From an uncultured Bacteroidia bacterium (GTDB taxonomy: Bacteria > Bacteroidota > Bacteroidia > Bacteroidales > UBA932): DNA of 16,582 bases. Below the pieces are notes generated by a model. That model was not told where the DNA came from. It did no database searches and saw only the letters and a list, made by a program, of their open reading frames with translations. The translations under genes and the position numbers were made by a program. This document shows, in pieces, positions 10,397 to 16,582 of this stretch. Within the stretch, counting starts at the first letter, position 1. Each line of letters starts with the position of its first letter. The DNA lies in contig CACYEB010000232.1 of NCBI GenBank assembly GCA_902773305.1, positions 1-16,582 of the forward strand. The letters are read 5' to 3'.

Positions 10397-11001
10397 ACCC
10401 GCTCCTCCTCTTCTTCCGCCGCGTGACGGCTCTTGACTATCTTCTGGGAGGCCTTGGAGATGTTCTCCGCATCCTCCATATACCGTTTGATCTTAAGTAT
10501 CGCTTCGTGATAGCCGGGAATCTGCACCTTTTCGTAAAGGTTCACCTTCTGGGTGGTCTTCTTCCGCTGATAGTCCAGAATGCGTGCCTTCTCCAGCAGA
10601 ATCTGCGACTCTATGCCTATCTGCGCCAGATTCTTGAGGATTTCCACACCTTCCGTATACCACATCGGCTTCGCAAATACATCGAAAGGCTTCACGGAAT
10701 AGTTGACCTGCTTCAAGGCAGGAGTCTTTACACCCGCCACTTTGACCACCTGGAGTTCCACCCCGTCCACCGTTATCAGGTCGGGCTCGAACTCGTTCCA
10801 GAGAGAGGCCATATAGTCGTAACTTGCAAGGGCCTTCCGGTATTCTCCAGAAAGCTCCTCGGCCCGCTCCTTGGCGTGCTTGACCTCGGCGCGCAGCGCC
10901 GACTCCTTGTTCTTGAGGGTCGGCAGCGCCCTTGTACGGATCTTGAGCTGCTTGCCAATCTCCGTAAGCGAGGTCTTGTTATATTGATACTTTATGGCCA
11001 T
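10393..11001 (-). CDS. atpD: V-type ATPase subunit D (central rotor shaft)
   Basis: This 202-aa, highly helical and basic protein starts MAIKYQYNKTSLTEIGKQL. It fits the D subunit, which forms the antiparallel coiled-coil shaft inside the A3B3 head and transmits torque to the membrane ring. The N-terminal helix (about residues 10-65) and C-terminal helix (about 120-195, from LAQIGIESQILLEKARILDY to KIKRYMEDAENISK) would pair. The central segment VKVAGVKTPALKQVNY is the globular tip. It ends in an acidic-basic tail (AAEEEEERV). The length matches the family (about 200-215 aa). It lies 6 nt after atpB and overlaps atpI by 4 nt. Its usual partner, subunit F, has no gene in this operon. Confidence 0.94.
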
Positions 11002-11007
11002 TTGCCC

Positions 11008-12330
11008 CTAGTCCTTCCAATATTTCTCTATCAGAGACTCCTTGATACCTGTCTCGGTTTTTGTAAAATACTTCCTGAACAACTCCCATCCCGTGTCCAG
11101 CATCTCGTCTATCGAGAGGTTCACATCAATTGCGAGCAACTTCACGGAATAGTCCTTTGCATATTCGAGGCAGCGCTTGTCGTAGTCACTCAGGTCGAAA
11201 CCGTTCTCGAGTTTGGTCTTGGCGTTGGCCGCGTCGGCATACAGACGCACCGACGTATTCATAACCGCACTGTGGTCTTCGCGGGTCTTCTTGCCCTGAA
11301 CCAGCTGTTTGAGTCGCGACAGGCTGCGGAACGGGTCGATGATGACCTTGCCGGTATCGGTATCCATACGCAGGAACAACTGTCCCTCGGTGATATAACC
11401 GGTGTTGTCGGGGATGGCGTGGGTGATGTCACCGTCGTTGAGGGTCGTCACCGCAATAATGGTGATGGACCCGCCGTCTGGCAGCTGTACGGCCTTCTCG
11501 TAAATCTTCGCAAGGTCCGAATACAGGGAACCGGGCATCGAATCCTTGGAAGGGATCTGGTCCATACGGTTGGATACGATACAGAGGGCGTCGGCATACA
11601 GAGTCATATCGGTCAGCAGTACCAGCACCTTCTCGTGCTTGTCCACGGCAAAGAATTCGGCTGCAGTAAGCACCATATCGGGAATCAACAGGCGTTCTAC
11701 CGGCGGCTGGTCGGTGGTGTTCACGAAACTGATAATCTTGTTCAGTGCACCGGCCGCCTCGAAAGCCTGCTTGAAATAGAGATAGTCATCGTTGGAAAGG
11801 CCCATACCGCCCAGGATAATCTTATCCACGTCGGCACGCAGGGCAACCTGCGCCATCACCTGGTTATAGGGCTGGTCGGGATCTGCGAAGAAGGGAATCT
11901 TCTGGCCCGACACCAGAGTATTGTTCAAATCGATACCGGCGATGCCCGTAGGAATCAGCTGCGAAGGCTGCTGCCGCTTGTAGGGGTTCACCGAAGGGCC
12001 GCCGATAAAGCGTTTTTCTCCCTCCACCGCAGGACCGCCGTCTATCGGATTGCCGTAGGCATCGAAGAAACGGCCTGCAAGGTCTTCGCTCACGCGCAGT
12101 GAAGGCGCCTCGCCGAAAAACTTGACCTCTGCATTGGTGGGGATACCTTCAGTTCCTGCAAAAACCTGCAGGGTTACCGTATCGCCCTTAATCTTCACCA
12201 CCTGCGCCAGGCGGCCGGCGACACTGGCCAGCTCGTCGTTGCTGATGCCTTCGGCGCGCAGCGAGACAGTCGCCTTGGTGATGGAATCCAACTGGATATA
12301 TGTCCTTGCAAATGCGTTAGTTGTTGCCAT
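11008..12330 (-). CDS. atpB: V-type ATPase subunit B (non-catalytic head subunit)
   Basis: This 440-aa protein is the non-catalytic partner in the A3B3 hexamer. An N-terminal beta-barrel covers about residues 1-75. The nucleotide-domain region has a degenerate P-loop, SGQKIPFFADPDQPYN (141-156), as expected for B. It is followed by the family motifs NTTDQPPVERLLIP (204-217) and DITHAIPDNTGYITEGQ (301-317). DPFRSLSRL places the arginine-finger residue at Arg339, which completes the catalytic site of the neighbouring A subunit. The gene starts inside the last 14 nt of atpA and ends 6 nt before atpD. The length is slightly short of some family members (about 460 aa), but no key region is missing. 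Confidence 0.96.
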   Translation of the reverse strand: MATTNAFARTYIQLDSITKATVSLRAEGISNDELASVAGRLAQVVKIKGDTVTLQVFAGTEGIPTNAEVKFFGEAPSLRVSEDLAGRFFDAYGNPIDGGPAVEGEKRFIGGPSVNPYKRQQPSQLIPTGIAGIDLNNTLVSGQKIPFFADPDQPYNQVMAQVALRADVDKIILGGMGLSNDDYLYFKQAFEAAGALNKIISFVNTTDQPPVERLLIPDMVLTAAEFFAVDKHEKVLVLLTDMTLYADALCIVSNRMDQIPSKDSMPGSLYSDLAKIYEKAVQLPDGGSITIIAVTTLNDGDITHAIPDNTGYITEGQLFLRMDTDTGKVIIDPFRSLSRLKQLVQGKKTREDHSAVMNTSVRLYADAANAKTKLENGFDLSDYDKRCLEYAKDYSVKLLAIDVNLSIDEMLDTGWELFRKYFTKTETGIKESLIEKYWKD

Positions 12331-14071
12331 TGGAAAGGAGGTTGTTTAGTTTCTCTGAATAGTTGTAGAACTGCTCGCTCTTCCAGGGAGAGAAGTTCAT
12401 CTGACGGAAAACGTTGATGAGTTCCTTGAAGAAGCGGCCACACTCTTCAAACGTTTCGAACTCGAACTTGCGGTCGCATATCTTGAGGACTTCGGTGAGC
12501 ATATATTCCTGACGTTCCATCAGACACTGACTGTCCACCGGATCGAACGCATCCTGCTGCAGGATGACGAAATCTATGAGTTCTGATTTCCAGAATGTCT
12601 CGTGATAACTCAACGGGACGCCGTCGTCGCCCAGGATGTTGATCTGCTCCGCCATCTCCTTGCCGCGGCGCACTATGTTCTTGGCGTGCATCACATCTGC
12701 AACCCAGCCCGGGCGAACCTTCTTGTCGAGATATTCCACAATCTCGGGGTACTCCAGATATTTGGAATATGAGTCAAGCGGATTCACTGCGGGATAGCGC
12801 TTGCTGTCGGCACGGGCCTGCTCCAGTGCATAGAAGCAGCGGGCCGCCTTCTTGGTGGATTCGGTAACAGGCTCCTTGAGGTTGCCGCCCGCGGGAGACA
12901 CAGTGCCGATAAAGGTCACAGAACCGGTCTCACCGTTGTTCAGTTTCACGATGCCGGCGCGGGAATAGAAGTTGGATATGATGGAAGAGAGGTCCACAGG
13001 GAACGCATCGGCGCCGGGAAGTTCTTCCATACGGTTGCTCATCTCACGCAACGCCTGTGCCCAGCGCGACGTGGAGTCGGCCAGCAGCAGCACCTTGAGA
13101 CCCATCGCGCGGTAATATTCGCAAATGGTCATCGCCGTATATACAGAGGCCTCGCGGGCCGCCACCGGCATATTGGAGGTGTTGCAGATGATAGTGGTAC
13201 GCTCTATCAGTTTGCGGCCGGTATTGGGATCTATAAGTTCGGGGAACTCCTTGAAAATCTCCACCACCTCGTTGGCACGCTCACCGCAGGCGGCCATCAC
13301 GATGACTTCTGCGTCTCCCTGACGGGCGATTGCGTGCTGGAGCACCGTCTTGCCGCATCCGAACGGCCCGGGTATGAATCCGGTACCGCCCTCTGCTATG
13401 GGATTGAACGTATCGATGGTGCGCAGGTGCGTCTCCATAATGCGGTATGGACGCGGTTTCTCCTTATATCCCCCGATGGCGACCTTGACTGGCCAGCGCT
13501 GTACCATAGTCACCTCAACGTCGTTTCCCTTGGCATCGGTCAGAACGGCGACCGTATCATCTATCTTGTACTGACCAGCCCCGGCCACGCTCTTCACGGT
13601 GTAAAAGCCTTTGAAAGAGAACGGAACCATAATTTTGTGAGGCAGCCAGCCCTCCTTGACCTCACCCAGCCAGGACGCAGCCTCAACCTTGTCGCCGGGC
13701 TTTGCTATCGGGGTGAAGTCCCAGAGTTTTCCGTGGTCCAGGGGAGAGGTGTACTCGCCCCTCTTGAGGAATACATCCTCCATAGTGGCCAGATTGTTCT
13801 GCAGGCCGTCGTAGCTGCTCATCAGCAGGCCGGGGCCCAGAACCGCCTCCAGCATATGGCCGTCAAACTCTACCTTGTCGCCCTGGCGCAGGCCGCGGGT
13901 ACTCTCGTAAACCTGGGCAAAAGCGTTCTTGCCCGTCACCTTGATAACCTCGGCCATCAGTTTTACGCCGTTGAGATCGATGTAACAGATCTCGTTCTCT
14001 GCCACGTGGCCGTCGAATGCGATGGTCACGAGGTTCGAAATGATGCCCGTTACGACTCCGGTTGTTTTCAT
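12317..14071 (-). CDS. atpA: V-type ATPase subunit A (catalytic head subunit)
   Basis: This 584-aa protein is the catalytic subunit, which binds and hydrolyses (or makes) ATP. An N-terminal barrel (residues 1-75) and the A-specific non-homologous insert (about 110-190, including the KPGDKVEAASWLGEV region) precede the nucleotide domain. Walker A is GPFGCGKT (235-242) with Lys241. The catalytic Glu264 is in ACGERANE, and Walker B is LLLADSTSRW (328-337). Further typical motifs are MEELPGADAFP (348-358) and SPAGGNLKEPVTEST (392-406). The C-terminal helical bundle follows. The ATG overlaps the stop of the DUF2764 gene as ATGA, and the 3' end overlaps atpB by 14 nt. The V/A type is clear from the insert and motif variants, as opposed to the F-type beta chain. 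Confidence 0.97.
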   Translation of the reverse strand: MKTTGVVTGIISNLVTIAFDGHVAENEICYIDLNGVKLMAEVIKVTGKNAFAQVYESTRGLRQGDKVEFDGHMLEAVLGPGLLMSSYDGLQNNLATMEDVFLKRGEYTSPLDHGKLWDFTPIAKPGDKVEAASWLGEVKEGWLPHKIMVPFSFKGFYTVKSVAGAGQYKIDDTVAVLTDAKGNDVEVTMVQRWPVKVAIGGYKEKPRPYRIMETHLRTIDTFNPIAEGGTGFIPGPFGCGKTVLQHAIARQGDAEVIVMAACGERANEVVEIFKEFPELIDPNTGRKLIERTTIICNTSNMPVAAREASVYTAMTICEYYRAMGLKVLLLADSTSRWAQALREMSNRMEELPGADAFPVDLSSIISNFYSRAGIVKLNNGETGSVTFIGTVSPAGGNLKEPVTESTKKAARCFYALEQARADSKRYPAVNPLDSYSKYLEYPEIVEYLDKKVRPGWVADVMHAKNIVRRGKEMAEQINILGDDGVPLSYHETFWKSELIDFVILQQDAFDPVDSQCLMERQEYMLTEVLKICDRKFEFETFEECGRFFKELINVFRQMNFSPWKSEQFYNYSEKLNNLLSNGNN

Positions 14072-14634
14072 ATGTTGAAATCTATCTTGTTTTTATTGTA
14101 AGTCTCATCTATCTCCTGCACGAAATCATCGAACAATTTGCGGCCGGTATTCCTGTCCAGCCGGTTCCAGCGGGATATAATGTTGAATTTCGCCAGGAAG
14201 GCAAGTATCACGTTGATATTGAACAATTCCAATATCACCAAGTCCTCTATCTTGTTCCAGACTATCGTGGATATAGCCTGCTCGCGGCGGAAGATATCGG
14301 GCATCACGAATGCCTTGTGAAGCGATTCTTTCTCCTCGAAATCCAACCCGCTTTCGCGCCTCTCCAGATATGCCACCTTCTCCGAACGCAGCAGGCAGTC
14401 GAAAGCAAAATATTCACGGATAAAGCGATTGCCGCACCGGCTGCATGAACGGTAGAAATCTTCGTTGAGATTCCCGTCCACGAAGCCCGATTCCAGCCAC
14501 TCCACCAACCTGCGGTCCTCTTCACTCAGCGAGAAGAAAATATTCTCGCGGATGAAGCCGTAGTCGAAATCGTGTTTTTCGAAATCGAGTGCAAGATCGG
14601 GAAGGCTTGCGATTATGTACGGATAGTTGTTCAT
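14068..14634 (-). CDS. DUF2764 protein of the V-type ATPase operon (candidate stalk/collar subunit)
   Basis: I chose ATG 14634 (MNNYPYIIASLPDLALDF), which gives 188 aa. It has an AGGGGG ribosome-binding-site-like stretch immediately upstream. The frame extends further upstream, to 14784, but only through the atpE coding region. The start motif SLPDLALD (residues 10-17) and the position between E and A match the DUF2764 family of bacterial V-ATPase operons. Examples are the hypothetical gene between atpE and atpA in Chlamydia (CT309) and Borrelia (BB0095). The protein is helical and acidic, with no signal or membrane segment. A Cys64-x2-Cys67 pair plus Cys80 sits in the central NRFIREYFAFDC region, and the C-terminus ends LDRNTGRKLFDDFVQEI before a short tail. 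The operon lacks C, F and G genes, so a structural role in the complex, possibly C-like, is inferred. The stop overlaps the atpA start. Confidence 0.82.
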   Translation of the reverse strand: MNNYPYIIASLPDLALDFEKHDFDYGFIRENIFFSLSEEDRRLVEWLESGFVDGNLNEDFYRSCSRCGNRFIREYFAFDCLLRSEKVAYLERRESGLDFEEKESLHKAFVMPDIFRREQAISTIVWNKIEDLVILELFNINVILAFLAKFNIISRWNRLDRNTGRKLFDDFVQEIDETYNKNKIDFNI

Positions 14635-14653
14635 CCCCCTGCAGCCTGTCCCG

Positions 14654-15262
14654 TCAGCCGAACAGGATTTTTTTGGTTGCAGGACGAAGGTATTCGCCCA
14701 GCAGCGCCTTGAAACTCTCGTCGGTAAAATCGAGATAATAGCCTCCGTCTTTCGGGGCGACGCGGAAACCTGCGGCAATGTCATCGCCGAAACCGAAAGT
14801 CATCCCCTCCGCAAGTTTTTTATCTATATTCTGCTGCAGGAAACCCTCCAGAGAAGCCTTCATACTTTCGGGAAGAATCACCTCCAGCGGCTTCTGCCCT
14901 TGGGAAGGCTCGAATGCACCCGCTATGGTTTCAAGCAACCTGCCCATCAGTTTGCCGTCGGCAAGGGCCTCATCGACAGCGGCTCCGACCGTTTTGGTCT
15001 CGATAATCCGTTCAATCTGCTGGCGGAGGGCCGAGACAGCCTGGCCGGAGGCCATTTTCACATCTCCCTCTACCCTGGTCCTGATTTCTTCGGATTCACG
15101 GCGGGCATCCTCGACTATCGAGGCTGCCCTGGCTTTTGCCTCGGCAACAATCTCGTCCGCCTGGCTGCGGGCCTGTTGCAAAAGATTGTCGGCTTCTTGC
15201 TTTCCCTTCGCAAGTCCCTCATTATAAAGCTTATCTGTAAGTTCTTGCAATTTATTTTGCAT
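14654..15262 (-). CDS. atpE: V-type ATPase subunit E (peripheral stalk)
   Basis: This 202-aa protein has the E-subunit layout. Residues 1 to about 75 form a long charged, Ala/Glu/Arg-rich helix (KGKQEADNLLQQARSQADEI onward) that would make the stalk coiled coil. The C-terminal globular domain (about 80-202), with GGYYLDFTDESFKALLGEYL near the end, would bind the head. In A/V-ATPases E pairs with G/H, but no G/H gene is present here, so the partner is unknown or encoded elsewhere. It is the first gene of the operon, with its own promoter about 25-60 nt upstream, and is followed 19 nt later by the DUF2764 gene. Confidence 0.92.
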   Translation of the reverse strand: MQNKLQELTDKLYNEGLAKGKQEADNLLQQARSQADEIVAEAKARAASIVEDARRESEEIRTRVEGDVKMASGQAVSALRQQIERIIETKTVGAAVDEALADGKLMGRLLETIAGAFEPSQGQKPLEVILPESMKASLEGFLQQNIDKKLAEGMTFGFGDDIAAGFRVAPKDGGYYLDFTDESFKALLGEYLRPATKKILFG

Positions 15263-15290
15263 ACCTGAGATTTTAATTAGAAAAACAGTG

Positions 15291-15323
15291 CAAATTAAGC
15301 ATTTTTCTAAAAATTATCAACAA
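15291..15323 (-). promoter_or_regulatory. Promoter of the V-type ATPase operon
   Basis: On the minus strand TTAATTTG (15291-15298) matches seven of eight positions of the Bacteroides -7 pattern TAnnTTTG if both n positions are counted as matches. A TTGTTG (15318-15323) lies 19 nt upstream, the expected spacing for the -33 element. Transcription would begin near 15287, giving a leader of about 24 nt before atpE. Confidence 0.6.
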
Positions 15324-15350
15324 AAAAGCCGCACCCGATGCGGGTACGGC
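15322..15350 (-). terminator. Intrinsic terminator after the SIMPL-domain gene
   Basis: The hairpin has a 10-bp stem (GCCGTACCCG with CGGGTGCGGC, one G-U pair, loop CAT) at 15328-15350 and is followed by six T at 15322-15327. It lies 21 nt past the stop of the SIMPL gene and is well formed. The T-tract runs into the -33 element of the atpE promoter. Confidence 0.9.
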
Positions 15351-15371
15351 CTTCTGAATGTATCGCAAGCT

Positions 15372-16076
15372 TTAGTTGGAAAGCGTGTAGTCAACGTTGG
15401 TCACCACGCGTACCTTCTTGATTTGAGGGGTATTGGAGTCGCGGTCCTCGATAGTGAAATAGCCCTGGGTGGCATTGCGGATCTTGCCCAGACGGCTGCC
15501 GGAATCATCGGCAAACTTCTGCGCAGAGGCGCGGGCATTCTTGGTGGCCTCCTCTATCATCTCGGGCTTGATTTCGTTCAAACCTTCGAAACTGAATGTC
15601 GGATGGCTGTCCCACCCGCTTTCGAGCGTGATACCGTCGCGAAGCAAGTCACTCTGACGGCTCATCAGTTCCAGAACCTTGTCCACCTTGCCGGTGCTCA
15701 CGGTAGAGGTCGCCTTGATTACATAGCGGAAGCGACGGTTGTTGCCGCCGTATTCCTGTGTAAACACATCGGAAACATTGGGTGCAGAAGATGTGATTTC
15801 AGCATCCTCTATGCCGCCCTTCTTGAGGAAAGCCTTGATGGCGGCGTCATTGCCCTCCATCTGCTTGTAGAGAGACGCAAGGTCGTCTCCGGCAATACTG
15901 TATTGCAGCGGCCAGATTACCTTGTCCGCCATAACTTCCCTCTCGCACAAACCGCGTACGCTCACGTTACGCTGTGATGCGCTTAAAACCTTCACTGCCT
16001 GCGGTATGCTCAGTGCCACCGCAATCAAACCGATCATAACTGCCAGACCGGCAAGAAAAGTGCCTTTGTTGTTCAT
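15372..16076 (-). CDS. Membrane-anchored SIMPL-domain (DUF541) protein
   Basis: This 234-aa protein has one N-terminal hydrophobic segment (about residues 7-26, TFLAGLAVMIGLIAVALSIP). It is either an uncleaved anchor or a signal peptide, with the rest outside the cytoplasm. The exported part begins NVSVRGLCEREVMADKVIWPL (residues 37-57), the typical opening of SIMPL/DUF541 proteins of the E. coli YggE type. It continues with paired alpha/beta repeats, including EEATKNARASAQKFADDSGS (about 174-193), the conserved 'A...RA...A..lA...G..LG' helix, and ends VRVVTNVDYTLSN. Family members are linked to oxidative-stress or envelope functions, but the biochemical role is not settled. It is 12 nt after the small lipoprotein gene and is followed by a strong terminator, so these two form the end of an operon. 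Confidence 0.88.
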   Translation of the reverse strand: MNNKGTFLAGLAVMIGLIAVALSIPQAVKVLSASQRNVSVRGLCEREVMADKVIWPLQYSIAGDDLASLYKQMEGNDAAIKAFLKKGGIEDAEITSSAPNVSDVFTQEYGGNNRRFRYVIKATSTVSTGKVDKVLELMSRQSDLLRDGITLESGWDSHPTFSFEGLNEIKPEMIEEATKNARASAQKFADDSGSRLGKIRNATQGYFTIEDRDSNTPQIKKVRVVTNVDYTLSN

Positions 16077-16088
16077 ATTCTTGTTGTT

Positions 16089-16526
16089 TTATCTGCTTTC
16101 TTCATATAATCTGTTGCGCAAATCGAATATCCTCTCCTCACGCAGTCCCAGCACATCCCTCAGGAAATCGATGAACGCCCACTCGTCGCGAGAGAAAATA
16201 TCCCTCAGCGCCCCTGCATATTCCCTGAGCTCATAGATGAGGCCGGCGCTCTCCTTGACTCCGGCTCTTACCAGCAGCGCGTGATAACGGCCGATGGCCC
16301 TCATTGCCATACGTTTCTGTGAAGTTGTATAGCTCGTATAGTTATGAACGTACTGCGATACCAGATTCTCATACCGGTCAAGGGAACGATGCCAGTCCCT
16401 CAGGGTATACCTGTAAGCGCGGCGCTCGGTACGGTTCACAAAACTGTTGAGCCTGGCAGGCACACTGCAGCCGGCTGCGGCCACTCCCATAAGCACAACT
16501 GTCACGATAACCAAAACCTTTCTCAT
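16089..16526 (-). CDS. Small lipoprotein of unknown function, 145 aa
   Basis: The ATG at 16526 starts a clear export signal (MRKVLVIVTVVLMGVAAAGC) with Cys20 as the lipidation site. The lipobox AAGC has Ala rather than Leu at -3, which is tolerated. An upstream in-frame ATG at 16571 would add 15 residues and destroy the signal, and it lies upstream of the predicted transcription start. The mature 125 residues are helical and rich in Arg and Tyr (NRTERRAYRYTLRDWHRSLD, FLRDVLGLREERIFDLRNRL), with no catalytic motif I can see. I do not recognise the family. It is probably co-transcribed with the SIMPL-domain gene 12 nt downstream. Confidence 0.72.
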   Translation of the reverse strand: MRKVLVIVTVVLMGVAAAGCSVPARLNSFVNRTERRAYRYTLRDWHRSLDRYENLVSQYVHNYTSYTTSQKRMAMRAIGRYHALLVRAGVKESAGLIYELREYAGALRDIFSRDEWAFIDFLRDVLGLREERIFDLRNRLYEESR

Positions 16527-16550
16527 AAATGGACTTTCCTGACTTTTATA

Positions 16551-16558
16551 CAAATATA
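16551..16558 (-). promoter_or_regulatory. -7 box of the lipoprotein-SIMPL operon promoter
   Basis: The minus strand reads TATATTTG, a perfect TAnnTTTG. Its 3' end is 24 nt before the ATG at 16526, so the leader would be about 20 nt. The -33 element would fall at the right edge of the window and cannot be judged. Confidence 0.55.
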
Positions 16559-16582
16559 ACTCTTTCGGCAATAACCTTGCCA

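Noticed and set aside
10423..12102. A 559-codon open frame on the plus strand, antisense to atpD and atpB
   Set aside because: It overlaps two certain genes, has no recognisable domain, and its composition is that of an antisense shadow of GC-rich coding DNA.
14635..14784. A longer start for the DUF2764 gene at 14784
   Set aside because: The extra 50 residues come from reading atpE in another frame; the SLPDLALD motif and an AGGGGG site support the ATG at 14634.

Overview
The window reads as chromosomal DNA of a Bacteroidota member, most likely order Bacteroidales (an Alistipes/Rikenellaceae-like GC level of roughly mid-50s percent by eye; the genus is not proven). Three lines of evidence support this. 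Several upstream regions carry the Bacteroides-type -7 box TAnnTTTG rather than an E. coli -10. The V-type ATPase operon has the reduced E-DUF2764-A-B-D-I-K layout known from Bacteroidota, Chlamydiae and Spirochaetes. The large exported TPR protein followed by an outer-membrane-type protein is also common in this phylum. No tRNA, rRNA, insertion sequence, CRISPR array or prophage was seen. The genes are ordinary core or envelope functions, densely packed with many 4-14 nt overlaps.

Layout. (1) 1-3485, minus strand: an exported 1003-aa TPR protein followed directly (TAG-ATG) by a secreted protein that runs off the left edge. (2) 3544-5788, plus strand: ftsE (cell-division ABC ATPase), nth (endonuclease III) and xerD (chromosome-dimer recombinase) in a tight operon that starts at an apparently leaderless promoter. 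(3) 5789-6107: the only sizeable non-coding gap. It lies between convergent genes and is filled by a long imperfect palindrome with internal hairpins. (4) 6108-8164, minus strand: a GT4 glycosyltransferase and, before it in transcription order, a lipoprotein esterase-like alpha/beta hydrolase, overlapping by 4 nt. (5) 8196-15262, minus strand: the V-type ATPase operon, transcribed E, DUF2764, A, B, D, I, K. (6) 15322-15350: an intrinsic terminator whose U-tract overlaps the atpE promoter. (7) 15372-16526, minus strand: a small lipoprotein and a membrane-anchored SIMPL-domain protein, with a perfect TATATTTG box upstream.

How the parts work together. The ATPase operon encodes the catalytic A3B3 head (A, B), one rotor shaft subunit (D), a peripheral stalk subunit (E), the stator/ion channel (I) and the c-ring proteolipid (K). 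No gene for F, C or G/H is present. The DUF2764 protein sits where a stalk or collar subunit would be expected. The proteolipid carries a residue set matching the Na+ site of Enterococcus hirae NtpK, so Na+ coupling is likely. The hydrolase and glycosyltransferase follow atpK by only 31 nt with no clear terminator and may be read through from the ATPase operon.

The best candidates for something undescribed are the palindromic element at 5844-6086 and the DUF2764 subunit. The rest is recognisable.
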